Of a DNA stretch of 64,000 nt, positions 10,243 to 21,254 are shown piece by piece; position 1 is the stretch's first letter, and each line of letters begins with the position of its first letter. The notes under the pieces were generated by a model. It was not told the DNA's origin. It made no database searches and saw only the letters and a list, made by a program, of their open reading frames with translations. The position numbers and the translations under genes were made by a program. Origin of the DNA: Thozetella sp. PMI_491 (taxonomy: Eukaryota; Ascomycota; Sordariomycetes; Chaetosphaeriales; Chaetosphaeriaceae); NCBI GenBank assembly GCA_021432635.1, contig MU270086.1, forward strand, positions 124,001-188,000. Direction: 5' to 3'.

Positions 10243-12152
10243 AGTGGCGGAGAAGCCGGTGACCGCGGGCAGCGAGGGTAAACGAGTGTGGATGCCGTCC
10301 AGAAGACACAAGGCGCGTTGCTCGGTAAGCCTAGTAGCAGTAGATCCTGTTGGTGTGGTTCAGCTCGTCTCCGTCTTATATACTCCAGAGAATATCTTCT
10401 CCGACCACCCCTTTCCCACCCAAGCTCCCCTGTGCGGAATACAAACGCTGTTGTGCTCGCCCGCGGGACCAGGAGCATGATGCCGGTCCCCTGGCGACTG
10501 CCGCCCTCCACCTAGCAAAAATTCAGGACGGTCGATCCGGCCTCGGTCATCTGCATGCTCCCGCACTGCTTCCATGGCTGCCATGGTCGGCGTGGCCAAC
10601 TCGTGCCCGGCCACCACGGGAATGAGGGGCTAGGCTGTCGGGCTTCATCTTGAGTGCTTCGTATCGCGTGTGGGGCGTCAATCCTGGAGGTGCAAACGGC
10701 GACGCTCGTTTCGGGGACGCCACATGCAAAGGGAGACGAGGAGGGTGGGCGGCTGCGCGACCGGGCGTTGGCGGAATTATGGGCGCCGCGCTCGTGTGCA
10801 ATCTACCCGACTCCAGCCACCTACGGCGATCACCACGGCATCTTGCGGCCTTCCCGAGGAGGCTACTTCGTTTGCCCCGGGCCTCTGCGACAGGGACATG
10901 GATGAAAACCGGAAATTCCATAGGAGAGACCCTTCCTTAATGATATGTGTTGGTGACACGAGAGCACCCTGCCGACGCCTTCTATCCATGAGGGCGCCGT
11001 TTGTTCGACATAGACATCACAGACCGACTCAGGATGGCCCCAGTTGGGGCAATCTCTTGGGGTGTTTGCAAGGCCGTCCCGCTCGGTGTCATCAAGAGGA
11101 CCCTGGAATTATGCGACAAGTGTCGGTCAGTCAGGTAGTCGTGAAGGTCCTTCAACATGAAGGTGAACGGGAGTCCCGGGCTCGTCTCAACTGAATTGAG
11201 AGCTCGGAACCAGGCAGGAGAGCTTCCCCGGTCCCTCGTATAGTGTCTCCGGCCTTAGCTACTCCTAGGACAGCGCAGCGGCTGACTGCAGCCAACCGAT
11301 GGCTACGGAGCACAGGTATCATCTACCCCGTTCGACATGGCCAGAGCACCAAGACGAAAGCAAAGCGGGTGTCTGCGCACATACCCCGGTCGTGTGTGAC
11401 TCCCGCGTGAGCACGGCATGCTGCTTGTTGCTCGACGAGGAGGATAAGCCGTGGAACGGGCTCAGCTGGCGGGGAGCTCGTCCCGCAAGCTGAGGATCAC
11501 AGCCCCGGTTAATTGCGGAAGGGCTCACATAGTTCAGGGGTGAATTAGATATACGAACATCAGCGGCGTCAAGATGACGAAGTAGAATGCAAGGCGGTGA
11601 GGGCGTGAAGCAATATGTGGTGGGCTCACAGCGGAGGGCCGAAAGTTGGTTCTAGTTCTAGGCAAGTCCTGAGATTAGCATCGCACAGGCGCAGTTCATT
11701 TCCCCAGAATAACTCCTAATAGTTATGCGACAGCTTGCAAACAGAGTCTATTCCGAACGCGTAGATGATTCGACTTCGGGAGGAAGCGACGGTTCCAATA
11801 CACCCTCCAACGGGTGACGACGGAAGGTATTCGGCAGGAATATATTATCAGGCAGCCGTCCCTCAGATTGCATGTCGTAAGATACAATCGTGTAGTGATC
11901 TAGATCATTTCGAGTTGGTATCAGCGTTTTTGGTTGTTATTGGGGCTACAACTGTCATAGGGCGGGTCATGGCCGAATTGCTAAGGAGCTAGTTGCAGCT
12001 ACCAGAGCGCCAGTGTTTGCTTGAACAATCAGGCCAGGATAGACAACAGGCGTGCTTGCACCAGAACTAGGTTACATCAAATATTGCATTCTCGGCTCTT
12101 GGTGGCCTTGGAACTGCGTGTCCTCATGCTATGGAAAGGAGACATTGCTGAG
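10243..12152. other. Intergenic region, no gene recognised
   Basis: 1.9 kb between the mucin-like gene promoter and the 3' end of the superoxide dismutase gene. It has only short overlapping ORFs in several frames, and is AT-richer around 11650-11990. Nothing recognisable was seen. Confidence 0.55.
10375..10383 (-). promoter_or_regulatory. TATA-box candidate for the mucin-like gene
   Basis: Minus-strand GTATATAAG lies about 135 bp upstream of the ATG at 10242. Position and orientation suit a TATA element. Confidence 0.5.
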
Positions 12153-13076
12153 TTACAGAACCGCCCTCAACACCTTAAAGGCATCCTCGCGAGAGCCCTG
12201 GAACCTCTCCTCGGCCGTCTTCCAGTTGATGACCTTCCAGATGTTCTCCACGTATGCTGCTTTCCCATTGAGGTACTGTGAGGAAGGGAGCCGGTGGCGT
12301 TAGCGCTGTGCTGTGTCAGGGAGGCAGGGGGGGGGGGGGGGGGGGGCGCATCCGGCAGCGACAGGCATGCGCAGGAGCGCCAGCACTGATCATGCTCGGA
12401 CGGCCCGGCAGACATACCTGCAGGTAGTAGGCGTGTTCCCACATGTCGACCCCGAAGATGGGGACCTCGCCGGCCACGGGCGGGTCCTGGTCCTTGGTGG
12501 TGATGATGCGCAGGCCGGTCTTCTCCTTGACGAGCCAGCCCCAGCCGCTACCCTGGATGCCGAGCAGGGCGGCCGAGAAGGTGTCGCGGAACTGGTCAAG
12601 GCTGCCCCACGTCTTCTCGACCTCGGCCACCAGGCCCGGGGCAGCGGCCGGCTGGGCGTCGGCGCTGCTGGCGGGCGACAGGTTCTGCCAGAAGAGCGAG
12701 TGGTTGATGTGGCCACCGCCGTTGAACTTGATGGCGGCCTGCAGGGCGATCTGGTTGGGCACGTCGCTGCTAGCCACGGCATCGGCGAGGGACTGCATAG
12801 CCTTGTTGAGGTTGGTCACATAGGTCTGGTGGTGCTTGCTGTGGTGGAGCTCCATGATCTGAGCACTGATGCTCGGCTCCAGAGCCTATGTCGCCGCCGT
12901 GTATTAGCGGCCAACTCGGTGCGATATCATCGTATCGCTAGGTGGAGGAGGCACCGCCCAGGACGCATCACACAGAGAGGAGGGGAGAGAAAGGGGGTGT
13001 CCGGAGACGCCGGATGGGACGGGCTTACATCGTAGGCATAGGGCAGCTTGGGCAGGGTATAAGTAGAGACGGCCAT
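12153..13076 (-). CDS. Fe/Mn superoxide dismutase, probably cytosolic Mn form
   Basis: Three exons, complement(join(12153..12275,12418..12885,13029..13076)), 212 aa. It dismutates superoxide to oxygen and peroxide. The N-terminus MAVSTYTLPKLPYAYD splices into ALEPSISAQIMELHHSKHH. The four metal ligands are visible: His in LHHSKHHQTY, His in GGGHINHSLFW, and Asp and His in DMWEHAYYLQ; the Gln and Gly pattern (LLGIQGSGWGW) suits a manganese enzyme. Length is that of the mature enzyme and no mitochondrial presequence precedes the chosen Met, which suggests a cytosolic isoform. An in-frame upstream Met at 13160 would add 28 residues (MVNVGNFWQYLAV...). Intron 2 contains a 20-nt G run. Confidence 0.95.
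12327..12346. repeat. Poly-G tract, 20 nt, inside an intron
   Basis: Uninterrupted run of 20 G within intron 2 of the superoxide dismutase gene. The pre-mRNA, read from the minus strand, would carry poly-C. Confidence 0.9.
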
Positions 13077-13879
13077 GGCGGAGTGAGTCGAGTTGTACTG
13101 TTCGCCGGAGAGAGAAGACTGCACGGCAAGGTACTGCCAGAAATTACCGACGTTGACCATCTTGAGAGCGTGTGCCGGCCGGGGGCGAGGGCAAGGGAGC
13201 AGTTTTGTTCTCTGGATTGCTCCTTCCGCTCGGCGAATGTGAGGCGCCCAAGCTAAGCTGTGTGCTGCAATTGATGTCACGCCGCCTGCCCGTAGGGGTG
13301 CAGACTATCCGATTCAGTACTGAGGTTGCTGCCGGGGAGTGGGTTGCCAAGGTGTCAGGTTGGCTCAAGCGCCGCTGATGCGTCTCGGTTGCTTGTTATT
13401 TTCCCGCGCAAACGTGCTCAATCCGCCGCTTCCCAACGCACGCCCCCCGGAGCCTCCTACTACGCCCCACGTCTCACATAGGACCAGCCGTTGTAACACA
13501 GAAGCTTACTTAGCAAACGCGCCTCCACAAGACAGCCAGCCTTTTCCCGCATCAGGAGTAAAGTACAGTACCGAAGGTTATAGTACCCAAGGTAGGCGCC
13601 ACAAAAAGAAGTCGTTGGGAGTATGCGCTGCAAAGAGGCAGTTTGAGCTGGTTTGGGCGCTCTTTCAATGCACCGATCTCTTTGTTCGCATGCCTCACGG
13701 GACCCACCCCTAGCTAAGGGACCTCGATGGCGAACTTGCATAAGATGAAGACATCAGCCAGGCCCCGGTCCCGTAGGCCATCGAGGTTCGCATCCAACCC
13801 TTGAAGCACGAACCGCCGAGGTGCCCATCGAGGTTCGAGGTTCATCCGGCTGCGTAGAGTGCATACCCCCAAGCGGCCG

Positions 13880-13920
<41 letters not shown>

Positions 13921-14016
13921 GCAGAAATCTCATCATATACTTCAGGGCCACCAGCCGCCCAGCCAACGGCTTCCTGTCTTGACGACATTGTGATTTCTCC
14001 ATACTAGACGCCCAGA
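13077..14016. other. Intergenic region upstream of superoxide dismutase
   Basis: Promoter side of the dismutase gene. An in-frame open stretch runs upstream of its ATG to about 13280. Beyond that only short ORFs and a long poly-C tract are seen. Confidence 0.5.
13880..13918. repeat. Poly-C tract, 39 nt
   Basis: Uninterrupted run of 39 C directly after AAGCGGCCG. It is the longest homopolymer in the window; its exact length is uncertain by nature. Confidence 0.9.
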
Positions 14017-14519
14017 ATGTGTGGTCCGGACACGCCCTCGGGGCCGAGGGAAGGCGCCCGCGTAGACTTCTTCTCGCGAGCTCGAGGCGCTCTAGGGAAC
14101 CTCGTCTTCCTCGACCCGGCCGCGCCAAACAGCTCGGTAGCAACGCACGTCAGATTCACGCCCGGCGACGGCGTCGCTCTGAGCGATTCGGTCCTCGTCT
14201 CTATTCAGTCAGTGCTTGACCCCACCAGACAACCTACGCCGTGAATGTGCTCTAACCCCCGGGCAGCGTCACGGGAGACATGACCAAGCCGGTGCAGGAC
14301 TGCGGCCTGCTCCACCAATTCCGACTCTCTAGGGCCTTGAGGCAAGCGTCCGGCTTCGAGATGCCCCTCGACAAGCCGCTGTCTCTAGAAATCGGCGGCG
14401 CTGGCATTCTTGGGCGGCGGGTCTCCATGCTCCAGGATGGCACCCCGTCCGAGAACAGGTTCCTCGCCGATGGCATTGTAGGCTTCAACTCGAATCTCCC
14501 CATCACTGCTTCCTTGTAG
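14017..14519 (+). pseudogene. Possible small or decayed gene, two ORF pieces
   Basis: Two GC3-rich ORFs, 14017-14244 (75 aa) and 14280-14519 (79 aa), lie in different frames but have gene-like composition. Examples are FFSRARGALGNLVFLDPAAP in the first and KPLSLEIGGAGILGRRVSML with FLADGIVGFNSNLPITAS in the second. A GTGAAT..GGCAG pair (14241-14266) would join them in frame but is only 26 bp, too short for a normal fungal intron. So this is either a frameshifted relic or a gene with a different splice pattern. I recognise no family. Confidence 0.3.
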
Positions 14520-14891
14520 TACCAGCAATTCGTGACGGCGCCGGCCGGTCATAAGGTTGGCATACCCAAGTGTGCATCAGGATCATGTATCAAAACCACA
14601 ACGGGCATACTCAGTTGATCGGCGTTAAGGGGATAGGGTCGCGCATCGAGGATCGGATTTTCGTTGAACAATATGGGCGAACTCATGCATTGCATAGCGA
14701 TCTGTAATTTATATAAATGCCACAAAAACGCTGGCGGCGTCGCCGAGAACGAGCTGGATACTTGTATTGTCTTTGACGACAAACATACGTCGCAGATGGC
14801 TAAATCCCAAAAAAACGCCCAGTGTCATGCCTCTTCGATCCACGCTTTGCTTTCATTATTCGTCGTAATTCTCGTAAATAGTGCCTCAGGA
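14520..14891. other. Spacer downstream of the GIY-YIG gene
   Basis: 372 bp, AT-richer than the flanking genes. No feature recognised. Confidence 0.5.
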
Positions 14892-16235
14892 CTATACCTG
14901 GGCCTCGTCCCAGTCTACCCACCTCCGAATCAGGTCGTCCACATCCGCAACGCCTTTCCGGCTCGGCGTAACCTCGAACCACTCGCGATGTTCCCGCCCG
15001 CAGGCGTCGCACTTCTCTCGGTCCGCGACCCGCATGCCCAGCCCTGCCAGCTCCAGATGGATGAGACGTTCCACCTTGTGACTGTGCGGCACCTTGCGTA
15101 CGGAAGCCGCCGGGCTGCCTGACGGGACGTATGGGTAGTATCTGATCAGTGACAGGTTATACCCGCACTGCCGTGTCCATTCGTTCAGCCGCCGCTGGAC
15201 ATTGGTCGCCCGCCCGATCTTCAAGAGGATCTTGCTATCCTTCCCGCTCCCGGGGCCTCCCAGACCACGCGTCGCTGGGCCATCCGTCATGGCTGCGAAC
15301 GAGGCGAGAACGTCGCTCGGCCGTCGCCGGTTGCCCGGCCGCGTGGGCGTCGAAGGCGGTGCGAGCAGGGAACGCGCCACTTCAGCCGGTTGGTCCGCCG
15401 GCGCGCTGTCGGGCGTCAGCCAGAACATGTAGATATACCCCGCGTCATCCTGCTGGGAGATGGGCTTGGCGAGCTCGGCGAGCAGGAGCGAAGCCGTCTG
15501 TGGCGATGCGCTTGCTGGGATGAGGGACATGTACTGCGCGGTGCGGGATGAGCTCGAGACTGTCGATGAGGCGTGGGAGGCGCGCCCGCTTGAATGGCCA
15601 GAGTAGCTGGGCCGCGAGGGGGACGAAGCGGGCGCTAGGTGCTGGCGCGACGGCTTCTTCCCGCCCATCTTGGATGGAGGGGTAGCAGACACCGTAGGCT
15701 GCAGTGGGCGGGGCTTGGGACGTGGCGGAGGAGAGACCTCTTCGATAGGAATCCGGAAGCAACAACAGAACTCGAGCTCCTTCTTCGGCTTCGGCCGTGC
15801 CTGGTGCGGCGGCCTACCGCCAGAGGCGGCGCTGGGCCGGCCCGGCTTGTTCGACAGCTTCTCCGATTGGGTAGCCTGGGCGACCAGGCCGAGGCGGTCA
15901 GCGAGCGTGTCGAGGCTCGTCCTCTCCTCCAGGATAGGCGTGCTGGAGCCGCGAGGTCCCGGACTCGACCGAGCGGACAGGCTCGCCTGCTCCTTGTGCT
16001 GCCAGCAGTACAAGTTCTCGTCTCGCGGATCGTCAACCCGCAGCTTCACAGGCTTCAAGCGAGTAGACAAGGCTGGCGTATTCCCAGCAGTAATTGGGCG
16101 CCGGCACGGGCGGCCGGAGGACGTGATCCCGCGACAGGTCGTGGACGGATTCTTGGAATCGGAGCGGCCCATTTGGGACTCGGGGGTATTGGCGAAGACC
16201 GGCATCGTGGGTGTGGCTTCGCGTCGGGCGCGCAC
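14892..16235 (-). CDS. GIY-YIG (T5orf172/DUF1766) domain protein
   Basis: Intronless. The frame opens at 16235 (ATG, 447 aa), with a second in-frame ATG at 16205 (MPVFANTPESQ) that may be the real start. The N-terminal region has a Cys/His motif (TTCRGITSSGRPCRRPI and about 30 residues later YCWQHKEQ), likely to bind zinc. The middle is low-complexity, rich in Pro, Ser and Lys. The C-terminal third carries the T5orf172 form of the GIY-YIG fold: GYIYMFWLTPD, then KILLKIGRATNVQRRLNEW, and ends with a Cys/His cluster (KCDACGREHREWFEV). Such proteins are common in ascomycetes and some are annotated as meiotically up-regulated; nuclease activity has not been shown for most. Probably nuclear; role unknown. 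Confidence 0.88.
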   Translation of the reverse strand: MRARREATPTMPVFANTPESQMGRSDSKNPSTTCRGITSSGRPCRRPITAGNTPALSTRLKPVKLRVDDPRDENLYCWQHKEQASLSARSSPGPRGSSTPILEERTSLDTLADRLGLVAQATQSEKLSNKPGRPSAASGGRPPHQARPKPKKELEFCCCFRIPIEEVSPPPRPKPRPLQPTVSATPPSKMGGKKPSRQHLAPASSPSRPSYSGHSSGRASHASSTVSSSSRTAQYMSLIPASASPQTASLLLAELAKPISQQDDAGYIYMFWLTPDSAPADQPAEVARSLLAPPSTPTRPGNRRRPSDVLASFAAMTDGPATRGLGGPGSGKDSKILLKIGRATNVQRRLNEWTRQCGYNLSLIRYYPYVPSGSPAASVRKVPHSHKVERLIHLELAGLGMRVADREKCDACGREHREWFEVTPSRKGVADVDDLIRRWVDWDEAQV

Positions 16236-18400
16236 GCCTCAGTAGGAATGCAGAGGGACGGAGTGAATAGAGGCTGTAGGTTAGCTAGGAAGAGGAGAAA
16301 TGGATAGCAAAAGAGCCATGGCAGCGGAAACCGTTCCCAGTCAGCACAACTTGAGCAACTCGGGTGGTTCACAGCCTACGCTGCCAAGGTCGTGGCTCGC
16401 AGTGAATGATAGGCCTCCACGGCGGCCCCTCCTGCACCGTGCCTTGGAATGGTGGCGGATGACTCGACTGCAGTCCTCGAAATGGAGGGGGCTGGCCGTG
16501 ATGGAGGCCGAGGCTGTGGCTGATGCCAGCACCGCCATACCAAGTGACAGCTTCAGCCCACTCCACACCACGTAGGCCTCTGACTGGCCCTGACTGGCTC
16601 GCCTGCTGAGCCAAGCCGAGAGAGCCTCAACCCCAACTTTCCAAGCCCATCCAAGCCAGCCAAGGCCAGTCAAGACCAGTCAAGCTCTCGGGTTCCTGGA
16701 TCGACCGGCACACCTAGGTGGTCGAGGTGGGCTGTGGTCTGCCAAGCGACCATACATGCAAGACATAGTCGATCCGAAGCTTGTTTTTGTCTCAATTCTC
16801 CAAATGCACATCTTCGTCTCGAGAGCTGCACTGGCGACGACGAGAAACGTGCGGAATTATATCTCTTCTGTTTGGCTGCTCGAGAGGCACAATAACAGCA
16901 CGCTAACCGCTCGGTTAGAAGCAGGACTTTGGGTAGCAGCAATTCTGCAGGCCACTTTTTTGCGGATCCTGGCTGTAAAAAAAAAGGCCCTAATACAGCT
17001 TTCAAGGTGAGGAAGGCACCGAGCCCCGACGCAGAAGGAGCCGAGGAGACGTACTAGGGGGAAGCAGACTTATCTCTCCTCCACCCCAGCATCTCGCTCT
17101 GTAGTTGTCGTCTACGAGCGGCAGTGGTTCCCGTCGGGTATGATCCGGCCTCACACACACCGCCAGGAGCGCCGAGAAACGCCCAGGAAGCGCCTCAAGC
17201 GCAGGAGTCGCGTGCTTCAGAACCCCCGCGTCGACGAAATCCTAGGCAGACAGACACCCAACCGTTGTGCGCCATTGATTTGGGGGCGTCACGTCGGTTC
17301 GCTTGGCAGAACCACCCGGCCCCTTTAGGGCGACCGCCTCGGTATCGATTTGCGCTCGTGGAAGGCCTTGGCTGCACACCTCAGTGGTTTGATGTCGGCC
17401 TCGTCTTATATTTGCTTCTTCAGACTCTCAGCCCATGACTAACAAAAACGTTGCTATACGCATTGCGCCATCCGGGGTTCAAATGGCACACTCCCGCCTC
17501 TGTGCAAGATGCAGACGGCAGGTTCTGGGGAGGGTGCCAGGGGGGATCTTAGCCGCTGTGGGGGGACGTAGCATCCGCCAGCCACTGGTCCCGGTAAGGC
17601 ATAGCGGCTCTAGTTTCCCAGTCGGTCTGACCGATAGCAGCACTGCATCTGACGTCACGTTGACATGGGCGAACGGTAGACGACAGCAAGCACGACGTGG
17701 ATAGGCATTGAAGGTGTGTCCTGGTAGCACCCAGAGGGCAGAGCGGCCAAGGGGATGAAAAGAGCCAAATATTCAAGGGCGATCGATGTAGGGAGACATC
17801 AGGGGCGCTCAACCCCCAAATGCGAGAAAAGCATCTTCTCCTGCCAACCTTGTTACAGGGACGATTGCGTGCTCTCCTAGAGTGACACCAATCCATCTCT
17901 AAACAACCCACGCCAGGCTAAGCGGCCGCCGAGACCGAACGACAAGGCAAGAAGGCGAATGAGCAGATCCTACATTCTCCAGCGATAGCACTAGTTGGGA
18001 CGACGCGGGAAAGGTCCGGGGTGACCGGGGCGGCGGGTCAGGGTTGTTTTCCTGCAGAAAGAAGATCCTACTGAAGTTGCGCATCTCGGTGCTTGCTCCA
18101 TTCTTTCTATCCGACCGACCATAAATCCAAGCTTAGGTCCCGCTTCCGCGGATCTACCTTGTTTTTTTCTCTTTTGATTTCGAGCCCCATCCAGCCCTCC
18201 CTCGTTCCAATTTTCCACTCCCAGACGTCCTCGCTGGGAAGATAGGCTTGGAATCTCGACACTATCACCAGCCGCCGTCAATCAGACCTAGTCCCTTGCC
18301 CGAGCTCTCAACGGGCGCTACTTCCGGCCCCTTTTTGTTTACCTCCTCTTAGAGCTCTCCCGAGCTCGTTCTCTGCCGTGCTACCCCGCCATCGCCCATC
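16236..18400. other. Intergenic region between divergent genes
   Basis: About 2.2 kb serving as promoter space for the GIY-YIG gene (left) and the amino-acid transporter (right). The last 100 bp before the transporter ATG are pyrimidine-rich, as in many fungal leaders. No further gene seen. Confidence 0.55.
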
Positions 18401-20576
18401 ATGTCGCAAGACTCCCCACCCTCGACCGAGAAGAAAGACTTTGAGGCTGTCCACGATGCTCCGCCCGCCGTTGCCAGCACCACCCCGAGTGGGTGGGCCT
18501 ATTGGTTCGGTGGTAAGAACGTCCCCATCGGCCCGCGCATCGGGCCTGTCCTGGACAGCATCGCGGCGGGTGAGTCGGATAGCGACGAGAGCAGCAGCGC
18601 CATCCTCGACAAGCAGAAAGCCCTAGAAGATGGCTGCGCGATCCAGTACCGCACCTGCAGCTGGCAGAAGGTCTGCGACCCCCCATCCCGGCAGCTCAGG
18701 CCTGTCCCGATTCTTGGCCGTCCCGATTGGCTCGGGAATGCCCTCTCTCGTTCTTTTTTCAATCCGGTTCGCAAGCCTAGCAGGACTAACCTAGAGCTAC
18801 ACAGACCGCTGCTCTCTTGTTCTCGGAATACATTTGCCTGGTAAGCTCAGCATGTAGCACCTAATTCCCTAGCCTATTAAGCTCCATTCCGATGCAACCC
18901 AATCCGCGTCGCATGGGCCAACAACCACATCACATAGCTGTCCACAGCCCCGGAGGTCCTGTCCTGATCTGGTCACGCTAATCCCGACTTACAGGCCATC
19001 ATGAGTTTCCCTTGGTCCTACAGTGTCTTAGGTCTAGTTCCGGGGTACGTTTAGCCGCTTGTGCCATCCAAGTCCACGAGGCGCGGTCACTAACACCACA
19101 GGCAGTCTCATTCTTACCGTCTTTGTCGCCCTGGTCGTCCAATACACGTACGATGTCCCCTTGACGCATGTTGTGACTTCATCTGTTGACATCTGATCCA
19201 GCTCGCTCGTTTTGTGGGAGTTCTGTCTCCGCCACCCCGAGGTCCGCGATGTATGTGATATCGGCCAAATGCTCTTCTGGAATAAGAGGTGGGCTTGGTG
19301 GGCGACCGCCGTCATGTTCATCCTGAACAACACCTTCATCCAGGCGCTGCACGTCCTCGTTGGGGCTAAGTATCTCAACACCATGACCGCAGGCAGCGAC
19401 ATTTCCTGCCGGACCATCACCTTCGGCATTGTGACGACTATCATCTGCTGGCTAGCTTCTCTACCCCGGACGTTCAACATGCTGTCCAAGATCGGCACCG
19501 CCTCGGCCTTCTTCACTTTCCTCTCGGTCCTCCTGGCTACTATTTTCGCCGGCATCGAATCCCATCCGGCCGGCTACGACCCTCGTGACAACTACACTAC
19601 GGAGGACGGAACTGCAGCCGTTGGAGGTGCTCCCATCGTGACGGCCTTCCCTGTGGCTGGTACCACATTTGTGGCCGCGCTGAATGCCTTCCTAAACATC
19701 AGCTACACGTTTATCGGCCAGATCACTCTGCCGTCCTTCATTGCCGAGATGGAGGAGCCTAGGTACGCCCGTGTTTCCTGCCATGCGCCCTGGCTCCAAG
19801 CTATATCCTGGAATGCTCACTCTCTTGCAGGGACTTCCCCAAGGCTCTCTGGGCTTGCACCATCGCCGAGATCTTTGTCTTCTCCATTGTCGGTGGCGTC
19901 GTGTATGCCTACACTGGCAACCAGTACATGACTGCTCCTGCCTTCGGCTCGCTTCAGCCTCTGTACAAGAAGGTGGCCTTCTCCTTCATGATCCCGACCA
20001 TCATCTTCTTGGGCGTGCTGTACGCCTCCGTGTCGGCCCGCTTTGTGTTCTTCCGCATCTTCCAGAACTCGCGCCACAAGAATGAGAACACCCTCGTGGG
20101 GTGGGGCACTTGGTCCGGCATTCTCTGTGCGTTGTCTCGTTCCTGCTATAACATGATCTGCTGTGGCATCGCTAACTTGACGCGATAGTGGCTACCTGGA
20201 TTCTCGCCTTCATCATCGCCAACGTTATCCCGTTCTTCTCGTCACGTAAGATATAACCTCCCGTCGTCCACACAGCAGTGGTGGCTAACGTGGCGTCCCA
20301 GTGCTGTCCCTCATGTCCTCTCTGTTCGACAGCTTCTTCGGCTTCATCTTCTGGGGTGTGGCTTACTTCCGCATGCGCAAGGCAGACGGCAGCATTGCAT
20401 TTGTGAAGAATCACACTCTCAGCGGTTACCTCTTAGGCGCTCTCAACGCTGTCATCATTATCATCGGCTTCTTCTTCCTCACTGCAGGAACATACGCTTC
20501 CGTACAAGAGATTGTCGACGAGTTCAACGCTGGTGCAGTGCGTGGGGTATTCTCGTGTGCCAGCAACGGCCTATGA
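18401..20576 (+). CDS. Amino-acid transporter, AAAP (Aa_trans) family
   Basis: Eight exons, join(18401..18670,18805..18840,18995..19044,19106..19147,19202..19762,19831..20126,20189..20245,20302..20576), 528 aa, with introns of 54-154 bp. The N-terminal 90 residues are hydrophilic and acidic (cytosolic tail). The first helix is built from small exons and reads SYSVLGLVPGLILTVFVAL, followed by LWEFCLRHPEVRDVCDIGQ, a signature of fungal neutral and aromatic amino-acid permeases of the Neurospora MTR type. About ten to eleven hydrophobic segments follow, among them TFVAALNAFLNISYTFIGQ and PSFIAEMEEPRDFPKALW. These proteins are proton-coupled plasma-membrane importers. Substrate preference cannot be read from sequence. 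Confidence 0.93.
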
Positions 20577-21254
20577 ACGAGATGCGTTTGCTCACCTTGC
20601 AGTTGGGGTTAATCGGGTAGCGAACCGGTAGAGATGACGCCGGAGGAAGGATACTGGTAAAAAGATACCCATAGTGAAGACGGACTGATACCATATACAA
20701 ATGCGAAATCGCATTTCGTTTCTTGCCCTTTGGATTGTTGCGAGAATGCCTACAAGATGTATCTTTACCAGGCGAGAGGGGCAGATTAACCGCCAGCGAG
20801 TCTTTTCGGGCTGTCTACTGGAGGCTCTCATTGCGCATGCCTTGCCTGCTAGAGCACCTTGAGGGTTTCTTCGATGCGACCTGCGAAGGGCTTTATTATT
20901 CTGAGTGGTAATATGATGGAGGTAGCCAGGTGAATTCAGCCGAGCTGCACCAATCTTCAGGTGTGCCACGAAATTAGGTTCTAAGCAGCATGTGCCTACC
21001 CGCATGGGTCTACCCATCGATCACGCCATTGCCCCTAGAATCGGACATTATCTTGAGGCGGAGGTTGCGGCACTTTCCGTATGCCAGTAGTCTCCGGGAG
21101 AGCTTCACAGGGGTGTCAAAGTCGTGCCGACTAGTCGTATTAATTATAGCCCATGCCGCCACAATTACCTATTGCCTTGACTGGTAGCCTCTGCATAAGC
21201 GCTTCCGGACCAGCCCCCGGCATGTCGATGGACGCCGGCGCGCGATATTCGGAG
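20577..21254. other. Spacer between convergent genes
   Basis: 678 bp between the stop codons of the transporter and the flavin oxidase. No ORF or RNA gene recognised. Confidence 0.55.
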
